Counted from the first letter of the stretch, positions 7,936 through 16,782 are shown. The stretch is DNA of 38,814 nucleotides from DAIOEK01 sp036746315 (GCA_036746315.1 DAIOEK010000025.1:1-38814); one strand, 5' to 3'. Translations and numbers: made by a program. Notes: generated by a model not told the origin, from the sequence alone.

Positions 7936-8123
7936 TATAATGAAAATGAGAGTTATATAAATTAAATCATTGTTCTGGAGGCACATCTGCAAGCATTTCT
8001 GGAATCACCCAAGAGATTGCAGAAATTGATTATTGCTTTAAGCAGTGCCATTTTGGGTGCGTGCCAGTTTTGCATCGGAAAAGAACTTACGGGGGCGCCG
8101 AACAAATCTCGGCGCTTTATTTT
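7936..8123 (+). ncRNA. Candidate structured leader or small RNA upstream of threonine synthase
   Basis: The 464-bp gap between the two-component operon and thrC has no convincing gene. A TATAAT (7936-7941, weak -35) could start an RNA near 7948 that ends at a clear terminator at 8123, about 175 nt long. Pairings seen by eye include GTTCT (7972-7976) with AGAAC (8082-8086), GGCAC (7980-7984) with GTGCC (8061-8065), and CACCCAA (8006-8012) with TTGGGTG (8053-8059). CTGCAA (7987-7992) with TTGCAG (8018-8023) would cross the last stem as a pseudoknot. No known riboswitch or T-box consensus was recognised. It may be an attenuator for thrC or an independent RNA. The remaining bases 8124-8237 show nothing beyond a short GATCG/CGATC hairpin. 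Confidence 0.35.
8095..8123 (+). terminator. Intrinsic terminator about 115 bp before thrC
   Basis: Perfect 7-bp stem GCGCCGA (8095-8101) with TCGGCGC (8109-8115), a 7-nt loop, then TTTATTTT. It only makes sense on the plus strand. Since no gene ends upstream on this strand, it must end a non-coding transcript or attenuate thrC. Confidence 0.75.
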
Positions 8124-8237
8124 GCTTGAGGCGGTGGATCGCTTTTCGATCATAAAAAATAAGATCAGACGGGAGATCGGGTTGGAGTATTCTTTGCTTC
8201 ATAACCATCATGACAGCACCTGGTATGGAGGGGTTAT

Positions 8238-9395
8238 ATGACCAGCTACTTTACCCACCTTGAATGCTGGGAATGCAGCCGGATTTTTGCAGCTAGAAAC
8301 CTCAACACCTTCTGTCCTGATTGCAATGCCCCGCTTTTTGCCAGTTATGGTCTGTGCCACCTATCCCAGGCAATCACCCCCCAGGAAATCTCTTCACGAC
8401 CGCGGGGAATCTGGCGCTGGGAGGAACTGTTGCCTGTGCTCCAGCCGGTCTCACAGCTCAGCCTTGGTGAAGGCGATACTCCCATGGTCCACCTCAAAAA
8501 CATCGGTCACCAGCTGGGTGTTGACCAGGTATTCGTCAAGGATGAATCACGGAATGCAAGTGCTTCTTTCAAAGCCCGTGGTTTGTGCGTTGCTGTTTCC
8601 AAAGCCAGGGAATTGGGCATCCGCGTGATCGGTTTGCCGACCGCGGGCAATGCCGGCGGCGCCCTGGCAGCCTACGCCACCCATGCCGGACTGGAAGCGC
8701 ATGTCTTTATGCCCAAGCAGTCACCGCAGGCGAACCGCAGTGAAGTGATCGACTTTGGAGCACATCTTCACCTGGTGGATGGCGACATCCATCAAGCCGG
8801 GAAGTTATGCCAGTCTGAATGCAATCAGAACAGTTGGTTCAATCTGGCCACATTCCGCGAGCCATACCGTGTGGAAGGGAAAAAGACCCTGGGATTCGAA
8901 ATCACCGAGTTCTTCGACTGGCAGCTACCGGATTGGATCATTTATCCCACCGGCGGCGGAACCGGTATAGTGGGCATGTACAAGGCATTTCTCGAACTGC
9001 GTGAAATGGGCTGGATATTGGATCGCTTTCCCAGGTTCGCTGCCGTGCAATCCACCGGATGCGCCCCCCTGGTGAAGGCTTTCCGCGAGAATAACGTTCA
9101 GGTGGATGACTGGCAATCCCCTTCCACCATAGCCACCGGACTGAATATTCCCTCCATGTTTGCGGGCAAGGCCGTGCTGAAAATATTACGGCAGAATCAG
9201 GGATTGGCTTTGTCCGTCAGCGAAAATGAAATCGTAAAAGCGCAAGATGAATTCAATCGAAAGGAAGGGATATTGGCATCACCTGAAGGTGCAGCAACGC
9301 TTGCGGGTTTTGCGAAATTATTAAAAAAGGGTATGATTAAACACAGTCAACGTGTTGTTTTATTCAATACTGCGAGTGGTTTGAAGTATCTGTAA
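8238..9395 (+). CDS. thrC: Threonine synthase
   Basis: A 385-residue PLP enzyme of fold type II that converts O-phosphohomoserine to threonine. An N-terminal zinc-ribbon-like segment (C10, C13, C26, C29) precedes the catalytic domain. The PLP lysine is K112 in NASASFKARG, TAGNAGGALAAYA is the substrate/PLP loop, and the phosphate-binding glycine loop is PTGGGTGIVGM. The ATG follows GGAGGGG at good spacing. It leads a plus-strand run with the sensor kinase 15 nt downstream. Related fold type II enzymes such as cysteate or diaminopropionate synthases are possible, but the zinc ribbon plus this layout is typical of threonine synthase. Confidence 0.88.
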   Translation: MTSYFTHLECWECSRIFAARNLNTFCPDCNAPLFASYGLCHLSQAITPQEISSRPRGIWRWEELLPVLQPVSQLSLGEGDTPMVHLKNIGHQLGVDQVFVKDESRNASASFKARGLCVAVSKARELGIRVIGLPTAGNAGGALAAYATHAGLEAHVFMPKQSPQANRSEVIDFGAHLHLVDGDIHQAGKLCQSECNQNSWFNLATFREPYRVEGKKTLGFEITEFFDWQLPDWIIYPTGGGTGIVGMYKAFLELREMGWILDRFPRFAAVQSTGCAPLVKAFRENNVQVDDWQSPSTIATGLNIPSMFAGKAVLKILRQNQGLALSVSENEIVKAQDEFNRKEGILASPEGAATLAGFAKLLKKGMIKHSQRVVLFNTASGLKYL

Positions 9396-9410
9396 GATGC
9401 AGGCGGGCGT

Positions 9411-11471
9411 ATGTCAAACGATATCACTCGATCTTCTCTGGAGCTTCTTTATAACGTCAGTCGAGAGCTGGCCAATGAAATTGAATTGCGCCCATTGCTG
9501 AAAAAGATACTGGCGTTGTCAGTATTTCATGTGGGGGCGGAGCGTGCCAGTATCGTAATTTTGAACGAACAAAATAAACCGATCGATGCTGCCATCATGT
9601 ATGGCGAAAAAATCTACACCCATACGGTTCAACAACTACGCGAAACCCTGGAAAAGGGCATGGCCGGCTGGGTCGTCAGGCATCATAAAGCGGTGATGGT
9701 CAACGATACACGGCAAGACCAGCGCTGGGTTCGCCGCCCCGATGATGAAACCAACCGCAGCGGGGCAAAAAGCGCCCTCTGCGTTCCGCTGTTGGCTCAC
9801 CACAAACTGGTGGGAGTGCTTACCGTCGTACATCCACAGGTCGACTTCTTCTCGATGGATCAATTGAATCTGCTGCAATCCATTGCCGATATTGCCGGAA
9901 TTGCAGCCCTGAATGCAAGGTTGTATGGCAACAGCAACCAGCGTTCACGCATCATGTCGGCATTGATAGACAACGCCGTGGCTTTAAATTCATCCCTTCA
10001 ACTGGATGAAGTTCTCAAGCTGCTGATGGAACAAACCACCCAGGCATTGGAAGTGGAAGTAGCCGCCCTGGGGTTTATTGTCAACGACGGTAAAGAGATT
10101 GAATTCCGCACCGCCTGGGGGGAAAATGCCCAGTTCATCGAGCAGGTCCGCCTGACGGTTGGAAAGGGAGTAGCCGGTACGGTTGCAGCCACCGGAAAAT
10201 CCGTGATTGCCGGTCTGTCTGATTTGAAAGAGATCGACCAGTACCCCGGATATTCCATATACAGCCTGGCTGCCGCTCCCGTCCGGGCGAACGAACAGAT
10301 AATCGGGGTGCTCTTGGCAATGAACCCAAAGAACGGTGAATTCGACCCCGATACCGTAACCATTCTGAACGCCATTTGCAGCGTAGCTGGCACCGCCATC
10401 CGCAATGCGCAAAACTTCGAGCAGCTTCAAGCTTCGCAGCAGCGCTATGCAGAATTATTCGACGATCACATCGATCCAATTCTGATAACCGATTTTAAGG
10501 GGAAAATCCTCGAATCCAATCGTCAGGCATCTTCCATTTTGGGTTACGCCAAACAACAATTGGCTCAACAAAACATCAGCCAGATCATCGAATTGAAAGA
10601 ACAGAAGCTGGGCGAAAACTTTCACCTGGTAAAGCCCAATGCGACCATCACTTTCGAAACAGAGATGCGCATCACCAATAGCCGGCAGATCCCTGCAGAG
10701 GTGACCGCCAGGCAGGTCAATTTCAGCGGAGCGGAAAGCATTCAATGGCTTTTAAGGGATATCAGCGAACGGATCGACCTGGACACATTACGCAACGATC
10801 TAATTGCCATGGTCTATCACGATCTGCGGTCGCCGCTGGCGAACGTCACCGCCAGTTTGGATATTCTCAGTTCGCTAACCCCGCCCGATAGGGATGAGAC
10901 CACCGTTAGTCTGCTCAATATTGCCATGCGTTCTTCCGACCGCATACAGCGTCTGCTCAATTCACTGCTGGATGTATACCGGTTGGAAGCCGGTCAAACC
11001 ATTGCCAATCGAAAAGAGGTGGACCCGGTTTTACTGGTCAAAGAAGTGATGGATATAATCCAGCCGACGCTGGAAACAAAGAACCAGGAACTGACCCAAC
11101 ACATTCAGGCTGATCTCCCATCCATTTGGGTTGACGCAGACATGACCCGCAGAGTGCTGGTAAACCTGCTCGAAAATGCCAGCAAGTTCTCCCCCCAGGA
11201 TGCCCATATTGAAATCGGTGCTGCGCCCCAAGACAACATGGTTCTTTTCTGGGTAAAGGACAACGGTCCCGGTATTCCTGCCGAAGAGAAAGACGCCATT
11301 TTTGAGAAATTCACCCGCCTTAAAACAAACACCGCGTCGAAAGGTCTTGGGCTGGGTTTAACCTTCTGCCGTCTTGCTGTCAATGGGCATCGAGGCAGGA
11401 TTTGGGTTGAAAGCACGCTCAACAAGGGCAGCACTTTCTTCTTCACCCTGCCACAACAAAACATAGCCTAA
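9411..11471 (+). CDS. Cytosolic GAF-GAF-PAS sensor histidine kinase
   Basis: A 686-residue kinase with no membrane segment. GAF 1 (about 20-170), GAF 2 (about 190-335) and PAS (about 343-455, entering at RYAELFDDHIDPILITD) are followed by HisKA with H470 in MVYHDLRSPL. The HATPase domain has NLLENASKFSPQ, KDNGPGIP and SKGLGLGLTFCRL. No response regulator is adjacent, so it is an orphan unless the stand-alone receiver at 25624 or a distant partner serves it. It probably senses a small intracellular signal or redox state. It lies 15 nt after thrC and 39 nt before the next gene, so co-transcription is likely. Confidence 0.93.
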   Translation: MSNDITRSSLELLYNVSRELANEIELRPLLKKILALSVFHVGAERASIVILNEQNKPIDAAIMYGEKIYTHTVQQLRETLEKGMAGWVVRHHKAVMVNDTRQDQRWVRRPDDETNRSGAKSALCVPLLAHHKLVGVLTVVHPQVDFFSMDQLNLLQSIADIAGIAALNARLYGNSNQRSRIMSALIDNAVALNSSLQLDEVLKLLMEQTTQALEVEVAALGFIVNDGKEIEFRTAWGENAQFIEQVRLTVGKGVAGTVAATGKSVIAGLSDLKEIDQYPGYSIYSLAAAPVRANEQIIGVLLAMNPKNGEFDPDTVTILNAICSVAGTAIRNAQNFEQLQASQQRYAELFDDHIDPILITDFKGKILESNRQASSILGYAKQQLAQQNISQIIELKEQKLGENFHLVKPNATITFETEMRITNSRQIPAEVTARQVNFSGAESIQWLLRDISERIDLDTLRNDLIAMVYHDLRSPLANVTASLDILSSLTPPDRDETTVSLLNIAMRSSDRIQRLLNSLLDVYRLEAGQTIANRKEVDPVLLVKEVMDIIQPTLETKNQELTQHIQADLPSIWVDADMTRRVLVNLLENASKFSPQDAHIEIGAAPQDNMVLFWVKDNGPGIPAEEKDAIFEKFTRLKTNTASKGLGLGLTFCRLAVNGHRGRIWVESTLNKGSTFFFTLPQQNIA

Positions 11472-11510
11472 CTGTTCAGTGGATGATACAATGCAGCCGA
11501 ATGGAGTCTT

Positions 11511-12368
11511 ATGCAGGAAATTACCCCTCAAATTTTTATTGATACGAATTATCACGGTGTAGTACTTGGAGCGATAAACGCTCCGCATGGTTTGGTTTTG
11601 ATAGATTCCCCCCTTCGCCCCGAAGATATACGCTCCTGGCGGGCTTCGCTGCTGAACATAAGCGGCGGAGTCGAGCGATTATTGATCAATCTGGATGCAC
11701 ATCCCGACCGTACCCTGGGTACGCGCGGCATGGAGTGTACCGTGGTTGGTCACGACCTGCTTATTCAGGCATTTCGCAACCGTCCGACCACATTCAAATC
11801 ACAAAACTCCGAGACCGGTGCCGCCTGGGAGATGATCCCATCGCTGGGACCCATTCGCTGGAATCCGCCGGAGATTTCATTCAGTGAAAAGATGCAGATA
11901 TTTTGGGGCAGCTTCCCCATCAATCTCGAGCATCGCCCCGGTCCAAACGAAAGCGCGATTTGGGTGGATATCCCGGAAGAAAAGGTGCTCTTCGTCGGCG
12001 ATGCCGTTCTGCGTGACCAGCCGCCCTTCTTAAGCCATGCAGATCTGGCAATCTGGATCACCAATTTAAAAGAACTCCTCACCAAACGATACCGCGACTA
12101 CTTCCTGGTCGGCGGCAGAAGTGGATTGGTAACCCTGGAAGATGTTCGCGCCCAGATTAAGATATTGGAAAGGCTATCCAACATTACCAATCAATTCCAC
12201 GATGGGAAGATACCCCCCGAAATTGTGGAAAAAACGATCCATGACCTGTTAAAGCACATAAACTTTCCGCAGACCAAGCAGACGGAATACATCCAACGCC
12301 TTCGCTGGGGGCTGACACATATGCATTGCCAGGAAGCGCAAGCCGCACCCCTGGAATACGAAGACTGA
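11511..12368 (+). CDS. Metallo-beta-lactamase-fold protein with degenerate metal site
   Basis: A 285-residue protein with the order of a metallo-beta-lactamase fold: an early strand pair ending in GLVLIDSPL, a loop at LLINLDAHPDRTLG, the later segment EHRPGPNESAIWV, and LFVGDAVL. The usual HxHxDH becomes D62-x-H64-x-D66-R67. The PGH histidine is replaced (RPGP), and the last histidine is replaced by GGRSG. Only H64, D66 and the GDAV aspartate remain, so normal two-metal hydrolysis is doubtful. The C-terminal about 80 residues are helical. Its stop is 2 nt before the asparaginase start. Function is unknown; a binding or one-metal role is possible. Confidence 0.65.
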   Translation: MQEITPQIFIDTNYHGVVLGAINAPHGLVLIDSPLRPEDIRSWRASLLNISGGVERLLINLDAHPDRTLGTRGMECTVVGHDLLIQAFRNRPTTFKSQNSETGAAWEMIPSLGPIRWNPPEISFSEKMQIFWGSFPINLEHRPGPNESAIWVDIPEEKVLFVGDAVLRDQPPFLSHADLAIWITNLKELLTKRYRDYFLVGGRSGLVTLEDVRAQIKILERLSNITNQFHDGKIPPEIVEKTIHDLLKHINFPQTKQTEYIQRLRWGLTHMHCQEAQAAPLEYED

Positions 12369-12370
12369 TC

Positions 12371-13414
12371 ATGGAACCCGCAGGATATATACCCGTTTTT
12401 GAAGCCACCCGCGGCAAAATTGTAGAATCCGTTCAATTCGGAGCCGCCGCAGTTGTAGATACAAAGGGAGAACTGGTTGCCAGTCTGGGCGACCCGGGGT
12501 TGGTGACCTACCTGCGCTCCAGCGCAAAACCCTTTCAGGCACTGCCTTTCATGCAGGAAGGCGGTGACGAAAAATTCAAGCTGACCGGCGAAGAGACAGC
12601 CATCCTGTGCGCATCCCACTCGGGAACGGACAGGCACGTCCAGGTGGTGCAAGCACTGCAGAAAAAGATCGGCATCCCGGAATCCGCGCTGCAATGCGGC
12701 ACACATCCCCCCTCAGACGCTGACACCAAAAAACGGATGATCCACAACGATGAGGCGTTATCACCCAACCGGCATAACTGCTCCGGCAAGCACAGCGGCA
12801 TGCTGGCATATGCGCGCATGCACGGATACGATCTGGAAAACTATATTCGGGTCGATCATCCGGTTCAGCAGAAAATACTTGCCGTATTCAGCGAAATGGT
12901 GGGCATGAGCCCCGCTGAAATTGCAATCGGCATCGACGGCTGTTCCGTGCCAACCTTTGCCGTCCCGCTAAAAAATGCCGCCCTGGCATATGCCCGGCTT
13001 GCCGATCCATCTGACCTGGAACCGGATCGCGCTTCAGCCTGCCGGCGGATTACGCTCCAGATGACTTCCCATCCATGGGTCATTGCCGGACCGGATAAAT
13101 TCGACACCTGCATCATGGAAGTCGCCGGATCCAGGCTGGTGACCAAAACCGGCGCGGAAGGTTTTCAGGCGCTGGCGGTTTTTCCGGACGCCATCCAGAA
13201 AGGGTCACCCGCGCTCGGTGTGGCGTTGAAAATTTCCGACGGCGACCTGGAAGGCAGAGCCCGACCGGTGGTGATGTTGGAGATATTGAAACAACTGGGG
13301 GTGCTTTCGGCAGGCGATTTAGCCGCATTGAAAGATCATGCCGCCCGCCCCATTTACAATTTCCGCCATCTGCTGGTTGGGGAATACCGTCCCTCGTTTT
13401 CATTGACAAAATGA
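12371..13414 (+). CDS. L-asparaginase of the Rhizobium etli (ReAV, Asparaginase_II) type
   Basis: A 347-residue cytosolic enzyme converting asparagine to aspartate and ammonia, unrelated to the bacterial type I/II tumour-drug enzymes. Residues match the ReAV active site with a shift of two: S50 and K53 in RSSAKPFQ, S82 in ASHSG, and a zinc site at C137, K140 (HNCSGKH) and C191 (IDGCSVP). The ATG at 12371 is preferred because it clears the upstream stop and aligns with the family start. An in-frame start at 12326 would overlap the previous gene by 43 nt. The stop overlaps the next start (ATGA). Confidence 0.9.
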   Translation: MEPAGYIPVFEATRGKIVESVQFGAAAVVDTKGELVASLGDPGLVTYLRSSAKPFQALPFMQEGGDEKFKLTGEETAILCASHSGTDRHVQVVQALQKKIGIPESALQCGTHPPSDADTKKRMIHNDEALSPNRHNCSGKHSGMLAYARMHGYDLENYIRVDHPVQQKILAVFSEMVGMSPAEIAIGIDGCSVPTFAVPLKNAALAYARLADPSDLEPDRASACRRITLQMTSHPWVIAGPDKFDTCIMEVAGSRLVTKTGAEGFQALAVFPDAIQKGSPALGVALKISDGDLEGRARPVVMLEILKQLGVLSAGDLAALKDHAARPIYNFRHLLVGEYRPSFSLTK

Positions 13415-14085
13415 CAGACAAGGCACTGCTTCGACAAAAGGCAATGGAGGTATATCGCCGGCTGCTGAAAGTATTCGGCGAACCGGTCTGGCGTCAGCCG
13501 CTTTCTCCCATTGACGAACTGGTTTCGACCATCCTTTCGCAGAACACCAACGATCGCAACCGCGACATGGCATTTGACCGGCTTAAAAAAGAATTTCCCC
13601 GCTGGAAAGACGTTCTGGCTGCACCGGTGGAGAAAATTATTACCGCCATTCAAATTGCCGGTCTGGCAAATCAAAAAGGTCCTCGCATTCAGCAGGTGCT
13701 TCGTGAAATACGGATTGAACGGGGCAACCTGGATTTATCCTTCCTGAATGGGATGCCGGTGGAAGAAGCCAAACAGTGGCTTTTGAAATTCAAAGGCGTG
13801 GGTCCAAAAACGGCTTCCATCGTTTTGCAATTCTCGCTGGGCAGGCCGGCTTTTCCAGTGGATACGCACATCTACCGGGTCAGCGGCAGGCTGGGCTTGC
13901 GCCCTGAAAAGATGACGGTCGAGGATGCCCACCCGTGGATGGAATCCATATTCCCCCCGGAAACTTACTACGCCGGTCATCTGAACATCATCCGGTTGGG
14001 CAGGGAAATTTGCCAGGCAAGGAAACCCCGCTGTGCGGTTTGTCCGCTCAATGATATTTGCGACTATCCGGATAAGAATTTATAA
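13411..14085 (+). CDS. nth: Endonuclease III-family DNA glycosylase
   Basis: A 224-residue base-excision repair enzyme of the HhH-GPD superfamily that removes oxidised pyrimidines and nicks at the abasic site. The helix-hairpin-helix is FKGVGPKTAS with catalytic K133. The catalytic aspartate is D151 in FPVDTHIYR. The 4Fe-4S loop has C201, C208, C211 and C217 (Cx6Cx2Cx5C). Length is close to the family norm. It starts inside the asparaginase stop (ATGA), and its 3' end overlaps the convergent miaB by 6 bp. A thymine- or uracil-mismatch specificity within the same superfamily cannot be excluded. Confidence 0.92.
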   Translation: MTDKALLRQKAMEVYRRLLKVFGEPVWRQPLSPIDELVSTILSQNTNDRNRDMAFDRLKKEFPRWKDVLAAPVEKIITAIQIAGLANQKGPRIQQVLREIRIERGNLDLSFLNGMPVEEAKQWLLKFKGVGPKTASIVLQFSLGRPAFPVDTHIYRVSGRLGLRPEKMTVEDAHPWMESIFPPETYYAGHLNIIRLGREICQARKPRCAVCPLNDICDYPDKNL

Positions 14086-15420
14086 GCGGGGGTCGTTTTC
14101 CCCGGGATGTGCGATTTCGCCAATCATCGACCAGGGTCCTGTCCAGAAGATTTTCACCGGAACTGTCTTCCCCAATAGATTTTCCGAAGATTCCGCAAAA
14201 ACCAGCTTGTTGGTGGGTGTTCGTCCGCGCCAGCGTTTCTTCGATTTTGCCTCGAACAATACTTCCACCGTCTGATCGAGATAATTTTGATTGATCTCCC
14301 CCGTGATGCATTCCTGCTGTTTTTCCAACAGGCGGAAACGGCGCATTTTCTCACCTTCGGGAACGTCGTCTTTCATCCGGCGGGTGGCAACCGTATTGGG
14401 GCGGGAGGAATATCTTGCCAGATGCACCACATCCAGGCGAAGTTCTTCCAACAGGTCATAGGTCTGCTGGAACTGCTCCTCCGTCTCACCCGGAAAACCC
14501 ACAATGATATCGGTCGCTATCGAGCCTTCCGGTAAATATTGCCGGATTTTGCCAACCAATTGAATATAGTCTTCACGGGTGTAACCGCGCTTCATATTCG
14601 CCAGAACGGCGTTATCGCCTGCCTGCACCGGCACTTCAATATGCGGACAGACTTTGGGCAATTCAGCCACCGTTTGCAGCAGCTCTTCCGTCATCCAATT
14701 GGGATGGGAAGTCAGAAAACGAATTCGATCCAGCCCCTCCAATTGGTTCAGTTCTCGTAACAGAACAGGCAGATGCTGCCCGGAGGCAAGATCCAGCCCA
14801 TAGCGGTCAACGATCTGCCCCAGCAACGTAATTTCTTTCACCCCATTGGCGACCAGATTGCGGGCTTCCTGCATTACCACTTCGAACGGACGGCTCTCTT
14901 CCACCCCTCTGCGGTATGGAATGACACAGTACGTACAGGCATGCGAGCAGCCCAGCACGACCGGCAGATAGGCGCAAACCTCCTTGCTGTGATCAAAACC
15001 AGGCAGCACCAGGTCGCCATCCATCAGGGCAAAGCGCCGGGCAGTTTCCGACTGATGCTCGGCATGATGATTCTTCTGTACCAGATGTTCGATGAGCGGC
15101 AGGGGATCGGACGGAGCAGAGAAAACATCAACATAAGGGAATCGGGCAATCAACCGTGGATCGGGGCGCACGCCCACCAAACACCCCATCAGGTTGATCA
15201 CCAGGTTAGGTTTTTCATCCTTCAGCGGCTTCAACGAACTCAACCTGCCATAGGCTTTGTTCTCCGCCGATTGGCGGACAACACAGGTATTGAGAATGAT
15301 TACATCCGCATCTTCAGGGGAACGGGTAGCCGAATACCCCATCTCTTCCAGCGCGGAAGAGATCCGCTGTGAATCGGCCACATTCATTTGACAACCTTCA
15401 GTCCAGATATGGTATTTCAT
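14080..15420 (-). CDS. miaB: tRNA-2-methylthio-N6-dimethylallyladenosine synthase
   Basis: A 446-residue radical SAM methylthiotransferase modifying A37 of tRNAs that read UNN codons. The UPF0004 domain has cysteines C10 (TEGCQMN), C46 (NTCVVR) and C80 (MGCL) for the auxiliary cluster. The radical SAM domain has C158, C162 and C165 (CSHACTYC). A C-terminal TRAM domain (about 375-438) binds RNA. The Cys-rich order and length fit MiaB better than the ribosomal-protein enzyme RimO or the MtaB type. The ATG sits 7 nt after a TATAAT, so the message may be leaderless. Confidence 0.92.
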   Translation of the reverse strand: MKYHIWTEGCQMNVADSQRISSALEEMGYSATRSPEDADVIILNTCVVRQSAENKAYGRLSSLKPLKDEKPNLVINLMGCLVGVRPDPRLIARFPYVDVFSAPSDPLPLIEHLVQKNHHAEHQSETARRFALMDGDLVLPGFDHSKEVCAYLPVVLGCSHACTYCVIPYRRGVEESRPFEVVMQEARNLVANGVKEITLLGQIVDRYGLDLASGQHLPVLLRELNQLEGLDRIRFLTSHPNWMTEELLQTVAELPKVCPHIEVPVQAGDNAVLANMKRGYTREDYIQLVGKIRQYLPEGSIATDIIVGFPGETEEQFQQTYDLLEELRLDVVHLARYSSRPNTVATRRMKDDVPEGEKMRRFRLLEKQQECITGEINQNYLDQTVEVLFEAKSKKRWRGRTPTNKLVFAESSENLLGKTVPVKIFWTGPWSMIGEIAHPGENDPRL

Positions 15421-15427
15421 CAGCGGG

Positions 15428-15436
15428 ATTATACCA
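15428..15436 (-). promoter_or_regulatory. Extended -10 promoter of miaB
   Basis: The minus strand reads TGGTATAAT, an extended -10 (TGn plus a perfect TATAAT at 15428-15433). Exactly 7 nt separate it from the ATG at 15420, so transcription would start at or next to the start codon. No good -35 box and no ribosome binding site are seen. Confidence 0.55.
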
Positions 15437-15496
15437 GAGTAAATCGCACCGGAATTGTCTAATTTTCTTAATTACTTCTTAATCCTGCGTGATAGA

Positions 15497-16756
15497 ATGG
15501 ACGACATGCTAAAAAACAAATGGACCTCCGCCCTGCTGGGGATGCTCAGCATGGTGGTTATTTTGGGGATTTTTGTCAGCATTCCTTCCATCCAGATGCG
15601 CCTGCGTTGGCGCCTGGATCAGGCGATCACCTATGTGCGGGTGGTGATGAATCCGATCTCGGATATGCCCACCCCTGAAGCCGTCCCACAGGATCAAACC
15701 CTGGTGGCGGAAATCATCCCCACGCGGCAAAGCACCAGCACCCCCACGCCCAGACCCACCAATGAGCCAACGCCGTTACCCACACCGACGCCCACATCAC
15801 TGCCCGCCTCAGCCTCCCTTCCGGCGCCTGAATATGAGCGGCAGGGCATGAACAACTGCGGACCGGCATCATTATCCACCTATTTGCGTTTCTATAACTG
15901 GCAGGGAAGCCAGGAGGATATTGCCGGCGTTCTAAAGACCAAACCGGAAGATCGCAACATTAACGTCGAAGAGCTGGATTATTACGTAAAGAATTACGCC
16001 GGCTGGCTGAGGGTGGAATATCGGGTTGGCGGAAACATCAACCTGATCAAGTCTCTACTGGCAAATGGCATTCCGGTGATGATCGAATCTTCCATGAAGG
16101 CAGATAAAACCTACTGGCCTAACGACGACCAGTGGGTGGGGCATTACCTGTTCATCAACGGTTACAATGACGCCACGCAAACTGTGGTCACCCAGGATAC
16201 CTATTATGGGCCAGATATGGCCGTCAGTTATTCCAAACTGGAAAGAGACTGGCAGAGCTTCAACCATGTCTACATCGTGATCTACCTGCCGGAACAGGAA
16301 GAGACCGTAAAACAGGTACTGGGGGAAAACTGGGACCAGGACAAGAACAGGGAAAATGCCCTGGAGCAGGCAAAAAAAGACGCGGAACTGGAACCGGATA
16401 ACGCCTTCCATTGGTTCAACATCGGCACCAATCTGGTTTACTTCGAACGCTACGGAGATGCTGCCGCAGCGTATGATGAAGCCCGTAATTTGGGTCTGCC
16501 GCAACGCATGCTGCGTTACCAGTTCGGACCTTTCCTGGCTTATTTCAATGCACTGCGTACCGACGACCTGATGTCGGTTGCCAAATACGCCGTAACGATC
16601 ACACCGAACTCGGAGGAAGCCCATTTATGGCTCGGCTGGGCATATTTCCGCAACGGCGACCGGCAGACGGCTGAATCTGAATTCAAAAAGGCATTGAAAG
16701 AAAATTATAAATACACGGATGCACAGTACGCATTAAACTATCTATCGAGTCCCTGA
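15497..16756 (+). CDS. Membrane-tethered C39-like cysteine peptidase with TPR repeats
   Basis: About 419 residues. A short basic N-terminus and one membrane helix (ALLGMLSMVVILGIFVSI) are followed by a Pro/Thr-rich linker with PTPTP-like repeats typical of exported Chloroflexota proteins. Next is a C39-like papain-fold domain with the catalytic cysteine in QGMNNCGPASL and histidine in QWVGHYLFINGYN, and finally TPR-like repeats (NAFHWFNIG, EAHLWLGWAYFRNGD). It probably acts outside the membrane on an unknown peptide. Family members include bacteriocin-leader peptidases, but no transporter or precursor gene is nearby. Starts at 15455 (TTG) or 15506 (ATG) are alternatives; TAGAAT at 15493-15498 would suit 15506. 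Confidence 0.75.
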   Translation: MDDMLKNKWTSALLGMLSMVVILGIFVSIPSIQMRLRWRLDQAITYVRVVMNPISDMPTPEAVPQDQTLVAEIIPTRQSTSTPTPRPTNEPTPLPTPTPTSLPASASLPAPEYERQGMNNCGPASLSTYLRFYNWQGSQEDIAGVLKTKPEDRNINVEELDYYVKNYAGWLRVEYRVGGNINLIKSLLANGIPVMIESSMKADKTYWPNDDQWVGHYLFINGYNDATQTVVTQDTYYGPDMAVSYSKLERDWQSFNHVYIVIYLPEQEETVKQVLGENWDQDKNRENALEQAKKDAELEPDNAFHWFNIGTNLVYFERYGDAAAAYDEARNLGLPQRMLRYQFGPFLAYFNALRTDDLMSVAKYAVTITPNSEEAHLWLGWAYFRNGDRQTAESEFKKALKENYKYTDAQYALNYLSSP

Positions 16757-16782
16757 TAATTATTCAGAGCGGATTGTGCACC

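Noticed and set aside
8017..8241. 74-codon frame ahead of threonine synthase
   Set aside because: It begins with TTG, spans the terminator, overlaps the thrC start and resembles no protein; the region reads better as RNA.
14773..15372. 199-codon plus-strand frame opposite miaB
   Set aside because: Antisense to well-conserved MiaB motifs, and the composition is that of a complementary-strand shadow.
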